From Ilex aquifolium (Eukaryota > Streptophyta > Magnoliopsida > Aquifoliales > Aquifoliaceae): DNA of 64,000 bases. The translations under genes were made by a program, and so were the position numbers. Below are positions 32,810 to 43,443 of this stretch, in pieces. Location of the stretch: positions 14,338,001 through 14,402,000 of the forward strand of contig OX637394.1 of the NCBI GenBank assembly GCA_951799425.1. Direction: 5' to 3'. The notes beneath the pieces were generated by a model. That model was not told the DNA's origin. It did no database searches and saw nothing but the letters and a program-made list of their open reading frames with translations. How positions within the stretch are numbered: position 1 is the first letter of the stretch; each line of letters opens with the position of its first letter.

Positions 32810-34152
32810 CAGTAAGACCCAATAAATTTAGACGTGGATGATTCAACTTGAACAAAATTAAATGACATTGAAATTGAGATGATCCAAATCCGAGACACTT
32901 TTATTGTGAAGCATTGACCCAGTAAACTACAATGTAGAACATATGACCGCCCAAAAACATGCAATTCATCCAAGACAAAAATGTGCAATACTAGTCCTCC
33001 AAATGTCTAAACATGGTATTATAATAGAAGATATTGGAAGTCCATCGTCAATATGTGACAAAGGAGACAAACATATAAAAAATACATGGTATTATAATCA
33101 CTGTTGATTAGTATTGAATAGTTTCTGAGATTCGCATCGTAGACCGGCAATTGTTGTGTCTTGTGCTTTTTGTTTGGTTTCTACCTGGCTGGCAGCATAT
33201 TCGAAGGTTTGATTATGCTAATAATTTTTATTTTTGTATCTGGTGCCCAATTTGGTACTCAATTATTAGCAATTCTATAAACAGGATAAAGTTATTTTAC
33301 AGAAAGAAAAAAATTCATATCATATCAAAAAATGATTTGAAGCCATAGATCTTGATATGATCTATTTGTAACTATTGATCATAAATATAATAAAGTAAAA
33401 GTAAAAGGAAAGAAAACTTTATAAATTTCAATTTCTCAATAGACGAAAAAACGATGTACAATGTCGAAAAATAATTTTTTCGGTCATGTAGTTGGATGGG
33501 TAAATTATACGCTGATGGCATCAAATATTGACCCTTTTCACAGTGTTCCGTTAATTTTTATATTTTTTATATTGCATCATCAACTATGTGTTTAATTTCA
33601 TATCGCCCCAATTATTAATGTTCGTTACAAATTTTATGAAAAATTGTTTCATTTTATACCTTGTACTATGCGATTGTTTTTATTTTGTACCAACTTAGCA
33701 ATTTCTGTCCAACAATATAATGGATGTTTGTGTTTGTGTCAGTATAAAATAATTCGAGTAGTTGATAAAAAAAATATAAAAAATTCAATAGTTCAAGGGA
33801 TAAAATAAAATAGAGTTCATATTTACGGGAGTGAAAGCTTGCAAATGACAATGGTGTTAAAAAAGAGTACTTCTATTGGGACATAAAAAATTGACCTAAT
33901 TTACTAGGGGACTTCTTTATTAAGATTTTATCATGCAAAAGGTTTGGATCAGCTGAGTTCATGCACTGATTTTGAAAAAACGGTGCCTTTTTAAATGTCC
34001 CAAAATTGAAAAAGAAAATATTAACAGGAACCATTTATTAGATATGTATAACTTTTTGTTGATGATGTACATTAGACATGTATAATTTTTTTATTGATGA
34101 TGTACATCACATGGCACTGAGACGTGGTGCTATCGGCACACAATATTTTCTC
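32810..34152. other. AT-rich intergenic DNA, no gene seen
   Basis: About 1.3 kb of AT-rich sequence with only short frames of no recognisable similarity. GGGTAAATTATAC at 33498 and the partly complementary AATTGACCTAATTTAC near 33890 might be ends of a worn MITE, but the match is too weak to call. Confidence 0.5.
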
Positions 34153-34313
34153 AAGAATAATGTTACATAGACTTAAAAATTAGAGTTAAAAAGTAGACTT
34201 CATAATTACAACAATTGATTTCACTGTGGGTCTCAACATTTATTGAGACTCATTACCTATTCAATGGTTGTGATTATGAAGTCTATTTTTTAAGTCTACG
34301 TAGCATTACTCTT
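34153..34313. mobile_element. Hairpin MITE, about 161 bp
   Basis: The left end AAGAATAATGTTACATAGAC matches the reverse complement of the right end (AAGAGTAATGCTACGTAGAC). Complementarity continues inward (TAGACTTCATAAT on both arms), so nearly the whole element can fold as one hairpin. No convincing target duplication is visible. This is a non-autonomous DNA element of unknown superfamily. Confidence 0.8.
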
Positions 34314-34342
34314 TTTTCAAACTACCGATTATGACTTCTAAT

Positions 34343-35285
34343 CATAGTTTTAAAACCCGGCCCGGACACCAACCCGGAGAAGGGACCGGGTCAATGGGTT
34401 AGTGGTTTAACCACTGGGTCACTGGTCGAACCGGTGATATAATAAAAAAATAAAAAAATAATTATTAATGATGATAAATAGACTAAAAAATTACAATAAT
34501 TATAAAAATGACATGTTTAATATATATATTAAATCAAACAAACACTCAAAAATTATCAAACCACTACATTCAATTCCAATACAATTTGCCTAATCTGCTG
34601 TTAATCAAATAAAATAATATGCACTTAATTGCATAGTTCTTGAAATCAACTTCATAAGAATTCATACAAACAAAAAAACAAAAAAAACCAGCACAGAGAG
34701 ATAGAGAGAAGGAGGGAGTACCTGCTATGCTATGTCTCAAGAGAAGCCACAATGAAGGAGGGTGTTAAGCAAATCACCAATAAAGATCTGAGATAGTCTT
34801 GTCCTGCCTTTGTAAGCCAGTAATTTGTTCGATTGTTCGAGTTCAACACTTGATTCAGTTGAGAACTTAACACTAAGTTCGCACTAAATTAAATTAGAAG
34901 AAGCCTAACGTCTTTTTCACAAACTACCACATCACTAATATTTTAATTTCTTCAGTCTAGCTAAAAGAGGTTGATGATTCGTGGCAATTGCAGCACAATA
35001 TATAGGAAAAAACAGCAAAACGTTGGTGGACCTTGCTGCTCGATGCGAGTCGATGATGGTCAGTCGGTGGAGGACTCGGTGGTCACTCGGTGGAGTCTAA
35101 TCTGATGGATGGAGGACACAATTAGACCACTGGTCCTGGCTGGAGGGTGGACTGGAGTCGATACTGCCTGCGTGATGTTGGAGGCTGGACTGGGTCACTA
35201 GAGTCGCTGCTGCGTGCTAGGGGTGGAGGCTGGACTAGGTCGCTGCAGTGTTGCCTGTTGGGGGTGGAGGCTGGAGTCTCTCTGT

Positions 35286-35331
<46 letters not shown>

Positions 35332-35629
35332 CATGCTGGTGGAAAGTCGTCCACTACTCCATCGTCGCAAAGAAGGGGGTTGGGGGAAACAATTTAGGGC
35401 AAAATGCAAAAAAGGGGCAAAAATCAAAGTTTTATACTAGATTACATCACCTGGCCGGTTTGATTGAACCCGCCCGGTTTGACGGTTTTACCTGGTTTTT
35501 TGCCGGTTCACCGGGTTTACTCCGGTTTTTATACATAAACGATCCGATAGCTGACCCGGCCCGGTTTAGGCTCCGGTTCACCGGTTCATCGGGTCAACCC
35601 GCTGGGCCGGGCCGGGTTTTAAAACACTG
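34343..35629. mobile_element. Non-autonomous hAT-type DNA element, target duplication CTTCTAAT
   Basis: Ends CATAGTTTTAAAACCCGG and CCGGGTTTTAAAACACTG form inverted repeats of about 23 bp with a CA..TG-like edge. The 8-bp direct repeat CTTCTAAT flanks it at 34335-34342 and 35630-35637. An 8-bp duplication with short terminal repeats fits the hAT superfamily. Subterminal zones are rich in CCGG and GGTTCACCGG-type words. The interior has no transposase. It holds GGTGGAGGCTGGA repeats (about 35175-35275) and a GA microsatellite (35288-35329). Small frames here are not supported as genes. Confidence 0.88.
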
Positions 35630-35644
35630 CTTCTAATAGATTTA

Positions 35645-36782
35645 AGGGTAAATTACATTCATTTCCCCTGAGTTTTGGTCAAATAACAACCAGACCCCTT
35701 CTTATTTGGGAAATAATACTACACTCCCTTGTTAGTAACGTCCGTCCCATTTTAATGACATAATTTGTTAAGTGACTATAATAGCCTTTAGTCCCTTTTT
35801 TTTTTTTGTAAAAATTCATCTTCTCCATTCATTTTGTCGTCATTCATCTTCTCTCCTCATTTTGTTGCCCAACCTCCATGAGAACTACTACCACAAACCA
35901 CTAGCTTACACCACCCACAACCATCGCCCAACCTACTTCTCTGCCGCCACCACCACCCTACCTATTTCTCGGCCACCACGACCACAGGTACACAAACACA
36001 ATTGCACATCATCAAAACCCATTTCACAGCATGTGTATATGTATAAGGGAAACGGAGGGGGCAACTACCTGCACATCAACTCGAAGAAATCTTCCCAATT
36101 TACTTACATAGTTATTTCTCAATTTAAACTCCACACAAAATCAGTCAAATTCAATTAAGTGGAAGATAGGGAGTCGTCGCCTTCACATTTGATGTACTAG
36201 ATGAAGTTGGAGAGGTGGGGTCTTCGTCTTCGTCTTTTGCCTTCACAGTCGCCCTCGCCATCTTCGTCCATTGTGGTGATGGATCCAAGGTGCGTGGCAG
36301 CATGGTGGTTAGCTCCGATCATCTTCGTCGAAACATCCTCAGCTCCGATCATCGTCGTTGAACAAATCTCCAACCAGTTCCACAAAAATTACCGACAAAC
36401 CCTTGCCACGTAACACTACCATCCACCATCAACATTATCGCCGTGAGCCCCAATCAAAACAGTGGATCTGCCACCCAACACCCCCAATCGCAACAGTCGT
36501 TTTGGGTTGACTGATATTATATATATGTGTGTATATATATATTGGGCTTGTTTGTCTACAAGTTTAAATGAATGTGGGATCTAGAAGGTTAGAATTGGTA
36601 TTTTAAAATTATAGATTGCTTATATCGCCAAACTATTAACGAATTTTTGACGGGAGACTCACGGTAGGGGGAATATGTTACTGATAACTAAAGCAGAAGG
36701 GAGTGCAGTGTTATTTCTCAAACAAGAGGGGGTCTAGTTGTTATTTGATCAAACCTCAGGGGAGGTGGATGTAATTTATCCT
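35645..36782. mobile_element. Long-TIR non-autonomous DNA element, target duplication AGATTTA
   Basis: The first about 95 bp (AGGGTAAATTACATTCA onward) match the reverse complement of the last about 95 bp (AGGATAAATTACATCCA onward) at roughly 85%. AGATTTA flanks both ends (35638-35644 and 36783-36789). Long TIRs suggest a Mutator-like (MULE) derivative, although those usually make 9-bp duplications and only 7 bp match here. The interior (CT- and CCA-rich) shows no transposase. Its left duplication abuts the hAT duplication with no base between. Confidence 0.82.
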
Positions 36783-36880
36783 AGATTTAACTGTGCAGAG
36801 TGCGGAACGATTCAACTAAGTGCAGGTTGGACCAACAACATATAGTCTAAAAACGGCTGAGTAGAATATCTTTTTCTCGG

Positions 36881-36887
36881 TATAATA
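36881..36887 (+). promoter_or_regulatory. Possible TATA box of the P450 gene
   Basis: TATAATA lies 37 bp before the start codon. This would give a very short leader, so transcription may begin elsewhere, for example from the TATAGTC at 36841 or from within the upstream transposon. Confidence 0.3.
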
Positions 36888-36917
36888 CCCACAACTCCGA
36901 GCCTGCCGAACTCAAGC

Positions 36918-38606
36918 ATGGAGGCCCTTGTCCTAGCCCTCTCTCTGGCTCTTCTTCTCCCTCTTGCTCTTACCATCTATGCTTTCCGGCGCAGCCCGGA
37001 CATCCATGTAAAACTGCCGCCGGGCAGCTTCGGATGGCCTATTTTCGGCGAAACCTTCGACTTCCTGTTTGGCAAGCCAGAAAATTTTGTGGGTAAAAGG
37101 ATGAAAAAGTATTCCCCTGATATCTTTAAAACTGACATACTTGGAGAGAAAACAGTTGTTATATGTGGCCCCAATGGCCACAAGTTTTTGTTTGCCAATG
37201 AGCAAAAGCTTTTCACCGCTTTCCGTCCACATCCCATGCAAAGGCTCTTTAGCTCATACCAAACAAAACCTTCTGCTCAGTCTGCTACGGCTCCGGCTTC
37301 GGCTCCAACTCCTGCACCGACGACTCCTACGAGTGAGAAGACAAATGTAATAAGGCAACCTGGGTTCCTAAAGCCTGAAGCCTTGATGAGGTTTTTGGGG
37401 AAAATGGACTCTATGACACAGGAACAGTTACAGATTCACTGGGAAGGCAAAGATGAAGTTTTGGCCTTTCCTCTATCAAAAATCATAACTTTGATGCTTT
37501 CTTGTCGATTCTTTCTGGGCATTGAAAATCCAGAGAGAATTGCTAGGCTTGTGAAACATTTCGATAATGTTACTTTGGGTATGCATTCCATTATTTTGAA
37601 CTTCCCTGGTACTACATATTATCGAGCACAAAAAGCTGCTGATGCAATTCGGAAGGAGCTTGTAGCTGTGATCAAGGAGAAGAAAGCTACAATGGCAAAA
37701 GGAACACTGATGCAAGATGTGTTGTCTCATATGGTTGTTGTCCCTGACCCAACCGGAAGATTTATGCCGGAGGCCGAGATCGCGGATAAGATGATGGGTT
37801 TGATAATTGCGGGGTATAGCACAGTCGCCACGACCATAACTTTCCTCATGAAGTACGTTGGAGAGAGACCAGACATCTACAATAAGATCCGAGCAGGTAC
37901 CAATCTTTTTCTCTCCTTTCAGTTTCCCCTTCTTTTGCTGAATTTTTGAATTCATTTTTGTGATATAATCTTTGAAGTTATGAAAGTTGATCTATGCATC
38001 CTAATGGATTTGTACTTGGTTTTTCCAGAGCAAATGGAGATTGCAGCCTCAAAAAAACCTGGGGAATTATTAGAGTGGGAAGACATGCAGAAAATGAAAT
38101 ACTCTTGGAACGTAATCTGTGAGACGATGCGACTCGTTCCGCCGCTTCAGGGAACTTTTAGGGACGTCCTAACTGACTTCACCTATGCTGGATACACCAT
38201 TCCAAAGGGGTGGAAGGTATATAAACATCTAAAATTAATGATGTAATGCAAATATGCTTCATATCCGTTGTTCATTACATAAAGACTTAGTTATTTTCCA
38301 TTATATCTGCAGCTTTATTGGACAATGAGTTCAACCAGCAAGAACCCTGACTACTTCAAAGACCCAGAGAAATTCGACCCTTCAAGGTATGAAGTAGGTG
38401 GACATCCCCCTTATACATATGTTCCATTTGGAGGTGGACCTAGATTATGCCCTGGAAAAGAATATGCCCGGTTAGCGATACTTACCTTCGTCCACAATGT
38501 GGTGAAGAAGTTTAAGTGGGAGGTACTGATTCCCAATGAGAAGGTCATCGGTGATATGATGCCAACACCGGAAAAAGGACTTCCAGTTCGCCTACATCAT
38601 CACTAG
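36918..38606 (+). CDS. Cytochrome P450, CYP716-like, three exons, 486 residues
   Basis: Exons 36918-37896, 38029-38216 and 38313-38606, introns GT-AG. The protein has an N-terminal membrane anchor (about residues 1-23), the hinge [14 protein letters not shown] (33-46), the I-helix AGYSTVATT (298-306), ExxR as ETMR (358-361), DPSRY (411-415) and the heme block [12 protein letters not shown] with Cys435. Overall sequence ([28 protein letters not shown]) fits the CYP716 family of clan 85, ER enzymes mostly oxidising triterpenes such as amyrins. Length is normal for the family. Odd points: an Ala/Thr/Pro-rich stretch at 117-140, and Ser301 where most P450s have an acidic residue. The start is the first Met before the anchor. 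The substrate is unknown. Confidence 0.93.
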
Positions 38607-39186
38607 GTTTATGTTTGACGACATGATGTTTTCAACATTCCAATGGACTTCACCAAAGGTTCCTATAAAATTGCATGATCATCTTGTTCTTTTCTTCGTT
38701 TTGAGATTATCGTCAATGGTTTTCGTATTCACGAAAATCTGTTGTTGATATAAACATTTCAATCTAATCATCTCTTATAAAAGTTATCGTCACACTATTT
38801 GGTAATCATCTTGCAATGTGCAAATAATTCTATCTGGTTCAAAAACTTTTTGCTATCAGAACTGAGAGCCGAAAAATCTCACACTGCGACTCTATCTTTA
38901 ATTTTAGTAGTTTATATGACAAAATTATCTTTATGTGACATTTGAGACGGCCTTCTCTCTTATGAGAAAAGTACAATTATACAAGGGCAGGACTACCCTT
39001 TCCTCACATCAACCACGGCATAATTAAAATTGTAAAATGGTTTTCATTTTATTTACAGTATAATGTGACTTATAAAAAAATAAATGTAGAATGCCAATAG
39101 TACACATTGTTGGGAGACAAACTTCATTAGAGGGGACTAAATTTTTAAATGAATGGACTTGACTTATCATGTTGTATATTAAACTA
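38607..39186. other. Downstream region of the P450 gene, no gene seen
   Basis: AT-rich DNA that should contain the P450 3' UTR and polyadenylation site. No canonical AATAAA stands out near the stop codon. Confidence 0.5.
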
Positions 39187-39290
39187 GGCCGGTGGACCTA
39201 GACTAGACTTATCACGTTGGTCCACAATTTGGGTAAAGAGTATAAATGGGTGGTGCTATTCCCAATGATCACCGGCGGAGGCATGAAAGG
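39187..39290 (+). pseudogene. Decayed scrap of the last P450 exon
   Basis: GGTGGACCTAGACTAG at 39191, then TGGTCCACAATTTGGGTAAA at 39219 and TTCCCAATGATCACCGG at 39259, follow the order of exon 3 of the P450 gene (GGGPRL, then [21 protein letters not shown]). About 40 bp, including the heme cysteine region, are missing, and several substitutions and small indels are present. It lies about 0.6 kb behind the intact gene and points to an old tandem copy now almost gone. Confidence 0.75.
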
Positions 39291-39640
39291 ACGGGGGTTA
39301 GGGATGACAGTCAACCATGAAAAAACAGGATTCGTCCAAACCTGTTCTATTTGGAGTGAGAATGACCATACGTATTGGACAGTAGACGTATGAGGAGATA
39401 TCTCTATAAACTCGTGTAGGGATAGATTGGAACTTACCCCCGTCCCGCCTTCACCCCCGCCCCACCCCACCCCCGCTCCGCTAAACCCATTAATTATATA
39501 TGGGGAAAGTGGGAGAGATTTCAAAGGGAAAGGGTAGAGAGAGAAGGGAGAGTCCTACATTTAAAACATTTTATGATCAGGGGAAGAAGTAATTTCATAA
39601 CATTTTCTATTAATTGATTTTCAATTACAATTGCCTCATG
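39291..39640. other. Intergenic DNA with a C-rich tract
   Basis: It holds a C-rich stretch at 39438-39480 (CCCCGCC and CACCCC words; G-rich on the other strand). No gene is seen. Confidence 0.5.
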
Positions 39641-42600
39641 TTCAAAAACTTTTTTTAGCAATATAGTTACATGTCCATCTTGATCTCAATTTTTCAGGAA
39701 ATAAGCGGAGCCTTAAATTATATAACATGACTTTATGAGAAGGTACAAAGGACTTCTGCATAATATTTTTATCAAGAAAAATTTTCATTCTAAACTTGAC
39801 AATCTTTGCATTTTCATATGCTTCATTTCTCAGTTCTTCAAATTCATTAATATGAAGTTTGTGAGATGCACTTGCTTTGTCAATATCAAAATTTATCATT
39901 TTGATTGTCCAGTATGCTCGATGTTCCAATTCCACAGGCAAGTGACATGGTTTACCATTAACTCGCCGATAAGGAGACATTCTTAAAATAGTTTTGTACG
40001 CAGTTCGGTAAGCCCAAAGAGCATTAGTCAGTCTTAAAGACCAATCTTTGCGATCTGGATTGACTGATTTCTCAAAAATATATTTTATCTCCCTATTGGC
40101 TAATTCAGATTTTCCACTTGTCTGGGGATTGATAAGGGGCATATATTTTGTGGGAAATCAAATATTTTTTCGTTAGGTTTTCAAAAACTTTATTACAAAA
40201 ATGTGTTATCCAATCACTTATAATGACTCGAGGAATTTCAAATGTAGACAAAATATTTTCTTTTAAAAATCTGATCACTATGCGGTGATCATTGCTCGAA
40301 CAAGGAATTGTCTATATCCGTTTGGAAACATAATTAACGGCAACTAAAATGTACAGATGTCCAAAATATGGGGAAAATTGTCCCATAAAATCGATACCCT
40401 AACAATAAAAAATTTCAATAATCAAGATAGGGTTTAAATACATCATTTTTCTTTTTGAAATATTTCCCATTCTTTGACATCTGTCACAATTTAGACAAAA
40501 AATATGTACATCTTTAAAAAGAGTGGGCCAATAAAATCCACACTACAAAATTTTAACAGCAGTTTTCTTTCAAGAAAAATGTCATCCACAAGCTTCAGAA
40601 TGGCCAAATGAAATAATATGTCCTATTTCATGCTGTGGTATGCAACGCCTTATTATTTGATATTTGCAGTACTTACACACATAAGGATCTTCCCAAATGA
40701 AATTGCGTACCTCACTTAAAAATTTCTTCTTGTTGGTCTAGGTATAATGAGAAAGAATAGTACATGTGGCTAAATAATTGACTATATCTACATATCATGG
40801 TACTTTGTTACTACAAACAATTGCTCATTAGGAAAAGTTTCTTTGATTGGTATTAACTTTACTTTTGTATCATAATTCACCATTGATAAATGATCAGCAA
40901 CCATATTTTCAACTCATTTCTTGTCTTTGATGATAAGATCAAATTCTTGAAGTAGTAGTATCCATCGTAGGAGACGTGGTTTAGCATCCTTCTTGGTAAA
41001 CAAATATTTCAAGGTTGCATAATCAGTAAATATAATAATTGAGGATCCAACTAAACGAAATTTATCTAAAGCAAATACTATAGCAATCAATTCTTTTTCT
41101 GTTGTAGAATAATTCATCTGTCCATCATCCAAAGTTTTGCATGCATAGTAAATCACATAGGATCTTTTATCTTTCTTCTGACCGAAAACAACTCCTACTG
41201 CATAGTCACTAGCATCACACATTAATTCAAAAGACAAAGACCAATCAGGAGGTTGTATAATTGGTGCAAAAATTAGCATGCTTTTAAGTTTATCAAATGC
41301 TGATTGACATGCATTATCCCAACCAAATGGTATATCCTGACATAGAAGATTACACAATAGGTTTGGAAATCAAACTAAAATCTTTAATGAATCTTCTATA
41401 GAATCCTGCATGACCTAAAAAGGATCAAACATCTTTTACAATCTTAGGTGGAGGGAGATTGACTATTAAATCAATCTTTGACTTGTCAACTTCAATTCCC
41501 TCTGTAGAAACTACATGTCTTAAAACAATGTCCTTGTGTGACCATGAAATGATACTTTTCTCAATTCAAAACAAGATTTGTTTCCTCACATCGAGTAATA
41601 ACTTTTTCAAATTTTCTAAACATAACTCAAATGAATCTCCATATACATAAAATTCATCCATAAAAACTTTCAAAAATCGCTTCACCATATCATTAAAAAT
41701 ACTCAACATACAACGCTGAAAAATGGCTAGAGCATTACACAATCCAAATGACATTCTTTTATAGGCAAAAGTCCCAAAAGGACATGTAAAGGTAGTTTTC
41801 TCTTGGTCATCAATAGCTATTTCAATATGATTATAACCGGAATATCCATCCAAAAAATAATAATATGTATGTCTAGCTATTATTTACAAAACTTGGTCCA
41901 GGAAAGGTAGGGAAAAATGATTTTTTTCTGGTGAAAGAATTTAACTTTCGAATAGTCCATACACATACGCCAACCAGTGACTGTACACATAGGGACTACT
42001 TCATTTTCTTGATTTCTCACCACCGTAACACCAGACTTTTATATATAGAATATATAATATTAGCGTATGTAATATCATCGTCTAATAGTTTAAGTATTTC
42101 AGCCCGGACTATCTATAATATAAAATAGGGCGACTTCAACAAACAAATCTGACGATCACAAATCAATTCATCCAATGGTCACAGATCCTCTCATTTCCCC
42201 CCAAATTCAACATTTTTCACCCATAATTATTTTCAAAAATTTGATCAACTCAGTCACTTCACTGTCAGATGGCCTCAGTCACTTCTATTTTTCTGTACAA
42301 TGGAAAAAATGGCCTAAGCCAAGCCTTCTTCAGAGGTCATCTCACTCTCACACACACTCTCACTCTCTTTATCTCTCTCCCTCTATTTCTTCTTACCAGC
42401 AACACCACCACCACTGCCGAAGTCAGCAACACCGCCGAAGTCAGCAACACCGCCGAAGTCATCTCTCTCATCACCCACACTCACCCATACACAAATCGCA
42501 CACACACACAAACACACGCCCAACATAGACCCACCACACACGCACCCACAGGCTGTCGCTTTTTTTCTTTTTTATTTTTCTCTCTCCCCTAGCCTCGAGT

Positions 42601-43004
42601 TTCTCCGGCAAATAGCTCTAGCTTTTGATTACTTTCTGCTTAATGGAGGGACCTTAAAGCGCTCTTTCTCTCTCTTTCTCCTTTTTGTTCCTCTGCGTCT
42701 TCCTGCATGAATACCCCCCTTGAATCGGCCATATGAGGTTTTATTCTTTTGATTTTTTTTTATGCACAATTGTCATAGTCACTAATGGATCTTCATATTC
42801 TCTGCAATTGATAAGCTACACTTGTGTGGCTGAGGAAACATTCAACTACTGCTCTGGTATGTGTTTTGAATCTCTATTTTCCTTTATTTATTTTAAAATT
42901 TATGATAGGTTTATGATTTTTATTGGTCTTTGTTTTCGCGAAATGGAGCTCTGTTAGCTGAGATCTTAGTTATGCTTGAATTTCAATGCTTTAATCTGTG
43001 TTTC

Positions 43005-43443
43005 CGCTTAGCTAGAAGATTGGAAGACAGTGAAAGCACGTGGCCAGCTCGAAAGCATGTTGTTGCATGTGCTGGTGTTTGCAAGTCATGGAGAAGTATG
43101 TGTAAGGAAATTGTTAGAGGTCCAGAGTTATGTGGGAAGGTTACTTTCCTGGTTTGCCTAAAGCAGGTGTGTAATGTGCTTCTGTTTTTTCTCAGTTTTT
43201 CTATGTACGGCATGAGTATGTGTGACCCCTATACTGACATCATTTTATTGTAGAGTTATCCTAAATTGTATGAGTTGGGCTTTCATGGAAGTATATAATT
43301 TGTGTTCAAAGAGTAGAGAAGAGTATTAATTAATTTTGTTTGTTTTCATTTTCAGCCAGGATCTCGTGATGGAACTATTCAGTGTTTTATCAAAAGGGAT
43401 AAATCTAATTTAACATACCACCTTTTTCTGTGTCTTAGCCCCG
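43005..43443 (+). pseudogene. Captured fragment of a Tubby-like F-box protein gene
   Basis: The exon-like block ending at 43167 reads [20 protein letters not shown], then [14 protein letters not shown] and [16 protein letters not shown], matching the F-box and following linker of plant Tubby-like proteins (TLP). A GT..AG gap (43168-43355) precedes a second block (43356-43443): [20 protein letters not shown] then [10 protein letters not shown], the start of the tubby domain, ending at GTAAGC. Exon order, reading frame and splice sites are kept, so it was taken as genomic DNA. The rest of the tubby domain and a clear 5' start are missing. [10 protein letters not shown] upstream (about 42950) may be F-box sequence. 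It lies in the same direction as its Helitron and is not a complete gene. Confidence 0.88.

Noticed and set aside
33490-33906. Possible MITE with GGGTAAATTA-like ends
   Set aside because: The inverted repeat match is short and imperfect and no target duplication was found.
35772-36158. 128-codon ORF upstream of the P450
   Set aside because: It lies within the long-TIR DNA element, is low-complexity (His, Thr, Pro), and has no transposase or host-gene motif.
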